Assembly (NCBI RefSeq): GCF_900141825.1
Contig: NZ_FQYQ01000011.1
Coordinates: 26,660-90,659 of the forward strand
Length of the DNA stretch: 64,000 bases
DNA from: Pseudobutyrivibrio xylanivorans DSM 14809
GTDB taxonomy: Bacteria > Bacillota > Clostridia > Lachnospirales > Lachnospiraceae
Direction: 5' to 3'
Under the pieces are notes generated by a model, which searched no databases, was not told the DNA's origin, and saw nothing but the letters and a program-made list of their open reading frames with translations. Positions 36,917-44,153 of this stretch are shown one piece after another; the stretch's first letter is position 1; every line of letters starts with the position of its first letter. The translations under genes and the position numbers were made by a program.

Positions 36917-37414
36917 TTAGTATGTTCCGATTACTAGTGGTCTGTACATTTCTTCTCCTTCTTCAAGTGGTCCTGCACTGCTTAAGCAGGAATCAATCAA
37001 TCGATTGATTTCATTGCTAACGATGCGCTTCTCTCCGGGAGCTTCTACCAATCCTCTAAAGTCGTAAATATCAATACTTCTAATTTCTACTATTCTGTTT
37101 TCTATCTCACTAATGATGTCGCAAATCTTGTGATCGATTCTAGCTTTTCTGTCCATTACTAAAACTGTATCACTAAGGTTTTCACTTATATCGTAAACCA
37201 TGTTGCAGTAGTTTTCAAATTTTTCTACGATGTCCGAGTAATCCATGCCCATTGATTCTAAGTACTCACCAAGTACTAATGCTTTCTGCTGGCAGGCGAT
37301 GAGGACTTTTAAGTCTTCTGCATCATCCCCTGTGCCGCCCTGTGCGAATCTTGTGTTCGCTGTGTAAAGCTCCAAAACCATTGTTAACATCTTGTTTCTT
37401 GTGAAATATGCCAT
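36917..37414 (-). CDS. Unknown protein downstream of flagellin
   Basis: A 165-residue soluble, mostly helical, acidic protein (MAYFTRNKMLTMVLELYTAN). It has no signal peptide and no motif that I recognise. Two alpha-helical halves are suggested by VEKFENYCNMVYDISENLSDT and IISEIENRIVEIRSIDIYDF. The start at 37414 has an AAGAGGT ribosome site. It sits between flagellin and two glycosyltransferases, so it may help modify or export flagellin, but there is no direct evidence. Confidence 0.75.
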   Translation of the reverse strand: MAYFTRNKMLTMVLELYTANTRFAQGGTGDDAEDLKVLIACQQKALVLGEYLESMGMDYSDIVEKFENYCNMVYDISENLSDTVLVMDRKARIDHKICDIISEIENRIVEIRSIDIYDFRGLVEAPGEKRIVSNEINRLIDSCLSSAGPLEEGEEMYRPLVIGTY

Positions 37415-37451
37415 AAGCCTTACCTCTTTTCTATCTATAAATCTTTCTTTC

Positions 37452-37510
37452 CCCCTAAGGCTTCCCCTTGAGGGGAAGCTGTCACCGGAGGTGACTGATG
37501 AGGTGTCATT
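37452..37510 (+). repeat. Two-hairpin intergenic repeat, copy 1
   Basis: On the plus strand: GCTTCCCC TTGA GGGGAAGC, then GTCACC GGA GGTGAC, then the tail TGATGAGGTGTCA. A second copy lies at 45856-45908 on the other strand, with a changed but still paired second hairpin. Here it is antisense to the flagellin transcript. I recall very similar repeats being common between genes of gut Clostridia; a search is needed to confirm. Confidence 0.8.
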
Positions 37511-37554
37511 AGAAAGAATTGTTTTCTTAGTTATTTGTCCTTCTTAGTAATTTC

Positions 37555-37575
37555 CCCACCTCGATGAGGTGGGGA
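37555..37575 (-). terminator. Strong hairpin after flagellin gene
   Basis: CCCCACCTC and GAGGTGGGG pair around a 3-base loop, 29 bases past the flagellin stop. The sequence after it (AAATTACTAAG) is not T-rich, so it may stabilise the mRNA 3' end rather than terminate by itself. Confidence 0.6.
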
Positions 37576-37603
37576 GTGAGATTATGGTATTTGTAAACAG
37601 GTG

Positions 37604-39121
37604 TTACTGTAGGAGATTCATAACACCCTGTGTTGCCTGGTTAGCCTGAGCCAGCATTGACTGTCCTGCCTGCTGTAAGATGTTGTTCTTGCTGTACTCA
37701 ACCATTGTATCAGCCATATCTGTATCACGGATACGAGACTCTGCAGCTTCTGTGTTCTCAACTACGTTGTCGAGGTTGCGGATTGAGTGCTCTAATCTGT
37801 TCTGGATAGCACCAAGTTCTGCTCTCTGAGCTGATACTCTCTGGATTGCATCGGCGATTGCGTCGATTGCGTATGTTGCAGCCTTACCTGTTGCATCTGA
37901 TACGTTAAGTCCGTTGATACCGATTGACTTTGCGTTCATAGCTTCAAGTGTAACATTAATCTTATTTGTCATGGCTGCGTCTGCACCTACGTGAAGGTTA
38001 AGTGTAAGTGCGTTCTGAATATTTACGTAGCCCTTCATAAGTGTGAAGCTGATTGATGTAACCTTAGTAGGTTTTCTATCGCCACCGATAATCTTTGAAA
38101 TAACTGCCTTCTCCCAAACTGACTCTGCACCACCGCCGTTTTCATTTGCATCATCCATATCTACAAGCTGTGCTGCTCCATCAGTTGCACCAACTGAAGA
38201 TGCTGCCTTAAGCTCAGTAGCAATCATGTTATATGCTGCTGTAGCCTTGATAAGTGTTACGTTAGCATCGTCGATACCTGTTGCTTTGTTGTATGATGTA
38301 GAGAATCTCTGTACTTCATTACCGTTGTATTTAATAACTGAGCCTTCAGTAATGAGCTTGTTGAGATATCCGTTTGTAACCTTTGCATTTGCTACGTCTG
38401 TTCCAACTCCATCAGGATTGATTGTGTAGGTCTTTCCATCGATTGAAATTGTATCGCCGGCTGGAATGCTCCATGTACCTGGATCTGTATCTGTAGCGCC
38501 TTTCTTATAGTAGCTTTCAAGATGAAGAGCTTTCGCTGCTTCTTCATTTGTTGTAGCGCCGATTGTGTACTGGATACCACCGATTCTATATTTCTCACCA
38601 GCTTCGAGGGACTCCATTGTGAATGTAGCCTTTGTTGTATTCTGAATGAGAGTTCCATCAAGACCTGCATCATGAGCGTTGATATACATTCTCTTTAATC
38701 CGATATCGCCCTTTAATAAGAATGTCTCGTTGAACTTTGTTGTAGATGCGATACGATCGATTTCCTGTGTAAGCTGATTAATTTCGTTCTGGATATCATC
38801 ACGATCTGACTCTGAGTTTGTTCCGTTAGCTGCCTGTACTGCTAACTCATTCATTCTCTGGAGCATGTCATGAACTTCTGTGAGGGCACCTTCAGCTGTC
38901 TGTACTGAAGAAACACCGTCTGAAGCGTTTGTAGATGCCTGGGTCAAACCACGAATCTGTTTTCTCATCTTCTCAGAAATTGAAAGACCTGCTGCATCAT
39001 CTGCTGCTCGGTTAATCTTATAACCACTTGAAAGCTTTTCAGTACTCTTTGACTGAGAGTCTGTTGTAATGTTCAATGTTCTTGAAGCATTAGCTGCCTG
39101 CATGTTATGTTGTACTACCAT
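37604..39121 (-). CDS. fliC: Flagellin
   Basis: The 505-residue flagellin has the conserved N-terminal D0/D1 region (MVVQHNMQAANASRTLNI, then SSGYKINRAADDAAGLSISEKM with usual spacing). The central region (about 150-390) is divergent. The C-terminal D1/D0 region has NVVENTEAAESRIRDTDMADTM and ends AQANQATQGVMNLLQ. It has no signal peptide, as expected for flagellar export. The longer-than-minimal central domain is rich in Thr, Ser and Asn and offers many possible glycosylation sites. Expression looks controlled by sigma-28 (39288-39314) and by CsrA at the leader. The ribosome site GGAGGA is 6 bases before the ATG. Confidence 0.97.
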   Translation of the reverse strand: MVVQHNMQAANASRTLNITTDSQSKSTEKLSSGYKINRAADDAAGLSISEKMRKQIRGLTQASTNASDGVSSVQTAEGALTEVHDMLQRMNELAVQAANGTNSESDRDDIQNEINQLTQEIDRIASTTKFNETFLLKGDIGLKRMYINAHDAGLDGTLIQNTTKATFTMESLEAGEKYRIGGIQYTIGATTNEEAAKALHLESYYKKGATDTDPGTWSIPAGDTISIDGKTYTINPDGVGTDVANAKVTNGYLNKLITEGSVIKYNGNEVQRFSTSYNKATGIDDANVTLIKATAAYNMIATELKAASSVGATDGAAQLVDMDDANENGGGAESVWEKAVISKIIGGDRKPTKVTSISFTLMKGYVNIQNALTLNLHVGADAAMTNKINVTLEAMNAKSIGINGLNVSDATGKAATYAIDAIADAIQRVSAQRAELGAIQNRLEHSIRNLDNVVENTEAAESRIRDTDMADTMVEYSKNNILQQAGQSMLAQANQATQGVMNLLQ

Positions 39122-39127
39122 AATAAT

Positions 39128-39199
39128 TCCTCCATGAGATTCTGCTAAATCCTTTTAGCATTTAAATCCGTTTTTGCTGATAGCCCAACATCCGTGTCC
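39128..39199 (-). promoter_or_regulatory. Candidate CsrA-binding sites in flagellin leader
   Basis: In the mRNA, GGAGGA at 39133-39128 is the ribosome site. Just upstream, TGCTAAA and TTTAGCA (39160-39143) form a 7-pair stem presenting AGGA as a four-base loop, the classic CsrA target. Further up, GGACACGGATGT (39199-39188) resembles the selected CsrA consensus and could sit in a GCC/GGC hairpin. The arrangement copies the Bacillus hag leader, where CsrA blocks translation. csrA and fliW are 4.3 to 5 kb away in this same cluster. Confidence 0.72.
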
Positions 39200-39287
39200 G
39201 GCCCTGGTTATTTAATTTGTTTTCTAATAAGATTCGAATTCGATTTTGTAAGGTTTTTGCTGTTTGCAATTGTTCCTTACACCTTAT

Positions 39288-39314
39288 TTATCGATACCAT
39301 TGCACAAAACTTTA
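39288..39314 (-). promoter_or_regulatory. Sigma-28 promoter of flagellin
   Basis: On the minus strand TAAA (39314-39311), 15 bases, ATCGATAA (39295-39288), close to the consensus TAAA-N15-GCCGATAA. The -35 continues as TAAAGTTTT, as in the flgM promoter. The mRNA would start near 39280, giving a leader of about 160 bases. Confidence 0.88.
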
Positions 39315-39373
39315 CCCCTATTTTGAAAAAACTTTAAATTGTCTAATAATTCCCACTATATTTACTGTGACAC

Positions 39374-39415
39374 AAAAATACCGCAAAGCCTTGAAAATAA
39401 AGGATTTGCGGTATT
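39374..39415 (-). terminator. Terminator after the FlgN/FliT-like gene
   Basis: AATACCGCAAA and TTTGCGGTATT form an 11-pair stem with a 20-base loop, followed by TTTTTG on the minus strand. It separates this gene from the flagellin promoter downstream. Confidence 0.85.
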
Positions 39416-39496
39416 CGTAAATACGTTAAAAAAAGTAACAAAAAAAGTGCTAAATTTTTATTAAAAAGGGTTAAATGCAGCCAAATCACCCTGAAT

Positions 39497-39979
39497 TTAC
39501 TTCTTTTTATCCCAAAAAGCTGGTTCATCCACCTTATTATTAGCCATCATATTCTTATAATATGATGAAACAACATCACCTGACTTCTTCACTTCCCTTA
39601 AATCTTTTTTGATATTTGAGAAGCGGGTCTTGGCATATTCCTTATTCTTATATTCTGTAGCCTCCACATCTGCAGTAAGCTCTGTAATTCTTCTTATTAA
39701 ATCCTGCATAAGTCGAATTTCATCGGCATAACTATCTCTGTCTTCGTCTAAAATAGCCTTCACACGATTGAACAGCTGCTCGAAGCCATCATCCAACATC
39801 ACAATCCTGTCGATGAGCTCGGCCTTCATATTCATATTCTTCTCCAAATCATCTGGAGACGTATTTGGATCCTGAAGGATGGCTGCCTGCTCCTTATTTC
39901 TTATAAGAAGCACCTCCAAAATGTCCACCTTTTTCTCCAGCGATTCACGTAGCATCACTACATAATCCATATTTTCCAT
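39497..39979 (-). CDS. FlgN/FliT-like flagellar export chaperone (second)
   Basis: The start at 39979 (MENMDYVVMLRESLEKKVDIL) follows GGAGGGG by 3 to 5 bases. An upstream in-frame ATG (39991) contains that site. The product is about 160 residues, entirely helical and charged, and ends in a flexible tail. A long amphipathic pattern, as in FlgN and FliT chaperones, is visible across residues 10-110. A true flgN is already present at 49812, so this may serve flagellin or FliD. It is flanked by terminators on both sides and its leader is almost all structured element D. Confidence 0.68.
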   Translation of the reverse strand: MENMDYVVMLRESLEKKVDILEVLLIRNKEQAAILQDPNTSPDDLEKNMNMKAELIDRIVMLDDGFEQLFNRVKAILDEDRDSYADEIRLMQDLIRRITELTADVEATEYKNKEYAKTRFSNIKKDLREVKKSGDVVSSYYKNMMANNKVDEPAFWDKKK

Positions 39980-39991
39980 AAGCCCCTCCAT

Positions 39992-40084
39992 ACATTTGTT
40001 ACGCTCTCAAGCCTTAGATATTACTCCGCTCAGCTGAAGAAAGCTTCGCTTGAGTAACACTAAGAGCTTGATAGCTACAAATGT
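39992..40084 (-). repeat. Structured intergenic element, copy D (leader of FlgN/FliT-like gene)
   Basis: On the minus strand: ACATTTGT/ACAAATGT, a GC/GC pair in the A..GTA loop (GG/CC in the other copies), TCAAGC/GCTTGA, a bulged T, CTTAG/CTAAG, TTACTC/GAGTAA, the AA/G loop, GC/GC, tandem GA/GA, and AGCT/AGCT around TTCTTC. The right end of the fold abuts the ribosome site GGAGGGG of the gene at 39979, so folding could affect translation. Confidence 0.88.
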
Positions 40085-40087
40085 TTC

Positions 40088-40118
40088 AAAAAAATAGCTC
40101 CCCGTAGTACGAGGAGCC
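40088..40118 (-). terminator. Terminator after fliS
   Basis: GCTCC and GGAGC with an inner CGT/ACG helix, followed by seven T on the minus strand. Element D begins four bases further on. Confidence 0.9.
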
Positions 40119-40134
40119 ACGTTACGTTTACGTG

Positions 40135-40539
40135 TTATCCAGCCTGCTGCCCATCCAGCTTTTTACCATTGGCTGTGAGCTTCATAACATCCTTCCAGGT
40201 GTCGCGCATGGTGCGCAGGTGCTTAAGCACCTCCTGTAAGGTTTCTGGATCCTTATCTATCATAGCATGTCTTAAACAGCTCCTAAGATAAGAATACACA
40301 GCATGGAAATCCTTTGCAACAGGATATTTTTCATCAAGGGTGAGTTCAAACTCCTCGATAATTCTGTCAGTCTTACGAATATTAATGTGAGCCTTCTCAA
40401 TATCCTTATTTTCACATGCCACAATTGCTATATTACAAAACTTAATTGCGCCTTCATAAAGCATCAATGTCAGCTCTGCGGGACTAGCTGTTAATATTCT
40501 GTTTTTTGCGTAAGCATCATACCCATTCATTGGTGTCAT
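40135..40539 (-). CDS. fliS: Flagellin export chaperone FliS
   Basis: The 134-residue protein has YDAYAKNRILTASPAELTLMLYEGAIKF, the signature N-terminal region of FliS, and the later LRHAMIDKDPETLQEVLKHLRTMRDTW helix. FliS binds the C-terminus of flagellin and keeps it unfolded before export. It follows fliD by 51 bases and closes the flaG-fliD-fliS unit. Confidence 0.95.
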   Translation of the reverse strand: MTPMNGYDAYAKNRILTASPAELTLMLYEGAIKFCNIAIVACENKDIEKAHINIRKTDRIIEEFELTLDEKYPVAKDFHAVYSYLRSCLRHAMIDKDPETLQEVLKHLRTMRDTWKDVMKLTANGKKLDGQQAG

Positions 40540-40590
40540 ATAAACCGCCTCCTCGTAAATCCTTTTTGCTGCCTTTACTTACTAGTCTCA

Positions 40591-42762
40591 TCATCCACCA
40601 AGCATTGATGTAATTGAAGATGAATTGTTCTGCAGCTTAGCCAACGCTGACTCCATCTGCGCAAACTTCTTATAGTATGCGTCCTCCATGTCGGTAACTC
40701 TGTCAGCCCAGGTTTTGATAAGCTTTGAATAATTTGAATATTCCGAAGCCATTTCCTTGTCGTTATAAACCGTATATACGGATTTAACAGATGTGGACTT
40801 CATCTTCGCATCCAAATCATTATAGAGTCCTGATGTAAGCTGTTTCAGGAAATCGATAACAGCATCAGGATCATCTGCCAAAGCTTCTCTCAGCTTATCC
40901 TGCTTTCCTGAGGTCTTGGAATCCTCTGAATCACCATCAATATGGTATGCATAGCCTTCATTCTTTTCAGCATTCAGGCTTCCAAGTGTGTGTATACCAA
41001 GTGTTCCACTTAATGACCAGGTCTTTCCATTAATCTCATATGTTTTCATCATGGACATAGTCATTGTGGAGATGATGCTGCTTAAGCTTGTATCTCTACG
41101 AAGAAGGGAATCTTTAATCTTCTGCTCCCACTTCTCGATTTCGCTTTCGGACATCTCGTTCTTCTCATCATCTGTAAGAGGCTCGTAGTCTTTGGCAGAA
41201 TCTGCATTGTAGAGCTTCTGCATTTCGTTCATTAAGCTGTTGTACTGACTAAGGAAATCCTTAATCTTGTCATATAAAGCGTCTGTATCGTTGGATACAG
41301 TTACTGACAATACTTCGTCCTCCGCTGTCTCGCCAAGGGCTTCAACAGTAAGGCCATTTACAGTAATTGAATTGGTGCTGCTGGTGTATGTAACACCGTT
41401 GAGAACAATCTCTGCGTCAGTACCATCAACCTTTGTACCTGTGTTAACCTTTGTCAGGTCCATCGCCCCTGACTCTATCTTCTGTGCCAGGTCGATTCTG
41501 TACATTACACTGTCTGCAAGTGCAAGGTTATCACTCTGTGACCAGAATTTACTGTAGCTTTCATCAGTGTCACTATTTTTACTACCAAAGGTATTCTGAA
41601 TATACTCAGCCCATTTTGCACTTGTTGGATCTTCAAGAGCGGTATCAACTTCTGCCTGTGCTTCTGCAATGGCTGCTGCTCTAGCTGTTTGCTCTGCAGC
41701 CGTCTCGTTAGGCATAGCATTAGCTTTTTCCAACTTAACATATGCATCTCTGACTGCATTAATGGATACAACTAATCCACTTCTTGTTGCCGCTAATGAA
41801 TCTGAATTTATTTCACCTTTGTCATATATTTCCTTGCCGTAAGCTGTAATCTGCTCATCAGTCAAAGTAGACCAGTCCACACCCTTATCATCAAGATATT
41901 TTGCAACATCTCTGGCAGCTGGTTCAAGATTCAGATTGTTTTCAGCCTGCTCCTTCTCCTCATCCGTAGCAGTATCACTATTGATAATATCTTTATATGT
42001 CTTTGCGTATTTAATCCATTCTGCAAATCCACTGGCTGTAGCAACTCCAGCACCATACTGCTTCTTTATTAAATCTGCACCTTCGGTACTTGTGGTTCCG
42101 ATGGAGTTAAGCTCTGAATCTGTAAGAAGTCCTAATTTTGAAAGCGCATCCAAACCAAGTGCATTATCTGCCTGAAGAGAAAATTCTCCTGCTTCACCAG
42201 ACTGCTTTCCACTTACGAATATTCTGTGATTCTTGGAATCATAATTAGCCTGTACTCCAGCTTCATTCAACTTAGAAATAAACTGATTTACAGTCATGCT
42301 GCTTTCTATATCAATTTTGGTTGTACCACCACTATTAGTTTTAACCTGAATAGTCGCTTTCTCATCAGTACCAGTTTTAATTCCTAAAGCCGCAAGTGTA
42401 GAGTCTGAGCTAATATTACTTGCAAGCTTACCACCTGTGATATAGGCAGTCTTTGCAAGTGAATTAACCTTCAGAGTCTGGGTGCCGTTGATCGCTTCAC
42501 CACCTGCAGAAACCTTAGCTTTATTTGAATTGCTAACACTGGCTTTCTTGGTTACATAGCTGGAACTATAGCGCAGATTACTAACAGATGTATAGAAGCT
42601 ATACACCTTACTATTCAGATCCTTCCAGGCATCCTGTTTCCAAGAGAGCTTAGTCTGAGCCTTTTCGTATTTTTCTTTCTTGAAACTGTAGGCAGATACA
42701 AGAGCCCCTACAATGGACTCGGTATCAAGACCCGAAGTTAGTCCTGAAATTCTAATAGGCAT
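40591..42762 (-). CDS. fliD: Flagellar filament cap protein FliD
   Basis: A 723-residue FliD. The N-terminus is IRISGLTSGLDTESIVGALVSAY, followed by a coiled-coil start WKQDAWKDLNSKVYSFYTSVSNLRY (with variable intervening residues). The C-terminal FliD_C region contains FLSQYNSLMNEMQKLYNAD and AYYKKFAQMESALAKLQNNSSSITSMLGG. It is longer than many FliD proteins because of a central, alanine/glutamate-rich insert (about residues 230-420). It caps the filament tip and inserts flagellin. It starts 21 bases after flaG. Confidence 0.96.
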   Translation of the reverse strand: MPIRISGLTSGLDTESIVGALVSAYSFKKEKYEKAQTKLSWKQDAWKDLNSKVYSFYTSVSNLRYSSSYVTKKASVSNSNKAKVSAGGEAINGTQTLKVNSLAKTAYITGGKLASNISSDSTLAALGIKTGTDEKATIQVKTNSGGTTKIDIESSMTVNQFISKLNEAGVQANYDSKNHRIFVSGKQSGEAGEFSLQADNALGLDALSKLGLLTDSELNSIGTTSTEGADLIKKQYGAGVATASGFAEWIKYAKTYKDIINSDTATDEEKEQAENNLNLEPAARDVAKYLDDKGVDWSTLTDEQITAYGKEIYDKGEINSDSLAATRSGLVVSINAVRDAYVKLEKANAMPNETAAEQTARAAAIAEAQAEVDTALEDPTSAKWAEYIQNTFGSKNSDTDESYSKFWSQSDNLALADSVMYRIDLAQKIESGAMDLTKVNTGTKVDGTDAEIVLNGVTYTSSTNSITVNGLTVEALGETAEDEVLSVTVSNDTDALYDKIKDFLSQYNSLMNEMQKLYNADSAKDYEPLTDDEKNEMSESEIEKWEQKIKDSLLRRDTSLSSIISTMTMSMMKTYEINGKTWSLSGTLGIHTLGSLNAEKNEGYAYHIDGDSEDSKTSGKQDKLREALADDPDAVIDFLKQLTSGLYNDLDAKMKSTSVKSVYTVYNDKEMASEYSNYSKLIKTWADRVTDMEDAYYKKFAQMESALAKLQNNSSSITSMLGG

Positions 42763-42783
42763 AAAAATCCCTCCTATTATTTT

Positions 42784-43209
42784 CTATCTCTTTTCATCCA
42801 CCATAATTCCTGCAAGCTCCCAAGCCTTTGCAATAAGGTCTAAGGTTTCCTCTGCTGGAAATTCCTTGATAACCTTTCTTGTCTGCTTATCAACCATCTT
42901 GATGGTTACACGGTTTGTACCCTCATGGATACCAAACACCGCTTCAGCATTGCCTCGAGCAGAATTAATTTTACTGATGGCTTCCTTCAAAGATGAAGTA
43001 GCCTGCACCTGTTTTTCTTCAGCTTCTTCGGCTTCTGGATTTGAATTCTGTGGGGCTTTATATTCAGGTTCGCTAGCGCGTATTTCCTTTGCTGCTGTTG
43101 CGAAATCTACTGGTGTACTCTGCTGTGTAGCTTGAACTGGCGCTGCTTTTGCTGAACTTCCTTGTCCCTGGTAGTTGCTAACTGCACTACTTACTTCGCC
43201 TATTTTCAT
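42784..43209 (-). CDS. flaG: FlaG-family flagellar protein
   Basis: The 141-residue protein has an unstructured Gln/Ala-rich N-terminal half. The C-terminal FlaG domain (about 80-141) reads EAVFGIHEGTNRVTIKMVDKQTRKVIKEFPAEETL split by few changes. FlaG proteins limit filament length and often precede fliD. The start has AGGAGG upstream, and a candidate promoter lies at 43271-43297. Confidence 0.93.
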   Translation of the reverse strand: MKIGEVSSAVSNYQGQGSSAKAAPVQATQQSTPVDFATAAKEIRASEPEYKAPQNSNPEAEEAEEKQVQATSSLKEAISKINSARGNAEAVFGIHEGTNRVTIKMVDKQTRKVIKEFPAEETLDLIAKAWELAGIMVDEKR

Positions 43210-43270
43210 GGTACTCCTCCTTTAAAACTTCTTTATATATATAAAAAGGTTTATAGTCTTCTAACTCCTA

Positions 43271-43297
43271 TATCGTACAGAGGCCAGCGAAAGTTTA
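43271..43297 (-). promoter_or_regulatory. Possible sigma-28 promoter of flaG-fliD-fliS
   Basis: TAAA (43297-43294) followed after about 18 bases by CGATA (43275-43271). Spacing is one base longer than consensus and the -10 has only a core match, so this is weaker than the promoters at 39288 and 50687. Confidence 0.45.
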
Positions 43298-43315
43298 TAG
43301 CAAATTTCAAAAAAT

Positions 43316-43352
43316 ATTAAAAAAAATAAGCTAGTCAAAAGACTAACTTATT
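43316..43352 (-). terminator. Terminator downstream of csrA
   Basis: AATAAGTTAGTC and GACTAGCTTATT pair around TTTT with one T-G pair, followed by eight or nine T on the minus strand. It separates the fliW-csrA transcript from flaG. Confidence 0.9.
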
Positions 43353-43358
43353 AGATGA

Positions 43359-43445
43359 GCTAGTAGGAAACAAGCTCTTAGGTTTCTTAAGCGAAGCTTT
43401 CTTCAGCTGAGCGAAGAAACACTAAGGCTTGTTGCCGTAACTAGC
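43359..43445 (+). repeat. Structured intergenic element, copy B (after csrA, opposite strand)
   Basis: On the plus strand: GCTAGT/ACTAGC, GG/CC in the A..GTA loop, AACAAGC/GCTTGTT, a bulged T, CTTAG/CTAAG, TTTCTT/AAGAAA, the AA/G loop, GC/GC, tandem GA/GA, and AGCT/AGCT around TTCTTC. All genes around it are on the other strand, so in this copy the conserved orientation is antisense. It lies three bases beyond the csrA stop codon and just before its terminator. Confidence 0.88.
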
Positions 43446-43448
43446 GGG

Positions 43449-43670
43449 TTATAATAAATTCTTGAGTGCTTCAACATCATCCATTGAAATCTGCTGAGCT
43501 GCCTCGTTCTCTTTCTGAATCTCAAGGTAAACTTCCTTGCGATAAATTGATATATCCTTTGGAGCTGAAATACCTATTTTGACTTGATCACCGCGAACTT
43601 CAAGGACTGTAATCTCGATGTTGTTGTTGATCATAATAGCGTCGCCCGTTTTTCTAGTTAATGCCAACAT
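43449..43670 (-). CDS. csrA: Carbon storage/flagellin translation regulator CsrA
   Basis: A 73-residue CsrA. It starts MLALTRKTGDAIMINNNIEI, has VRGDQVKIGISAPKDISIYRKEVY with the RNA-binding Arg and the GIxAP motif, and a longer C-terminal helix. It binds GGA loops in the flagellin leader and is held inactive by FliW. It starts two bases after the fliW stop. The 3' region contains element B. Confidence 0.97.
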   Translation of the reverse strand: MLALTRKTGDAIMINNNIEITVLEVRGDQVKIGISAPKDISIYRKEVYLEIQKENEAAQQISMDDVEALKNLL

Positions 43671-43672
43671 CG

Positions 43673-44125
43673 CTACTCACCATCCTTTCCATGTATTGCG
43701 TCATGAATAAGGTATCGTACCGGCTCATTTCCGTCAATAATTATTTGGTCACCTACGTTTGTGTCTGTATTGATTACGATAGGAGCCTTTAAGTTGATAG
43801 ATGCTTCCTTCGGATTCTTAGGTACTCTTACAGTAACAAGCACATAAGTATTATCTTCTGTCAAATCACCAAGCTGCTCTAAGGAATCCTCGTTTAAAGC
43901 TGGTGCATAGTCCGGCTTAACAACGTGTGGAAGCATAACTGGCATAGCAAAATCTGTTTCATCCAGAGATTGCAGCCACATGATATTGCCTCTGTCCTTC
44001 TTTTCTTCGTCGAAAATGAGAGTATATCTCTTCATGTCTGGAAAACCTATAAGCCCATGAATGAGATTGATGATTTTTTCATCAGCAATTTCAATTTCGC
44101 CGAATAGTCTGGTTTTTACGCGCAT
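43673..44125 (-). CDS. fliW: Flagellar assembly factor FliW
   Basis: A 150-residue FliW. It starts VKTRLFGEIEIADEKIINL, and HGLIGFPDMKRYTLI follows. FliW binds flagellin and CsrA alternately, coupling flagellin export to its translation. The gene is 28 bases downstream of flgL and directly before csrA, the standard order. Confidence 0.97.
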   Translation of the reverse strand: MRVKTRLFGEIEIADEKIINLIHGLIGFPDMKRYTLIFDEEKKDRGNIMWLQSLDETDFAMPVMLPHVVKPDYAPALNEDSLEQLGDLTEDNTYVLVTVRVPKNPKEASINLKAPIVINTDTNVGDQIIIDGNEPVRYLIHDAIHGKDGE

Positions 44126-44153
44126 TATCCTTTCTCCTTTGTGAAATAATTGG

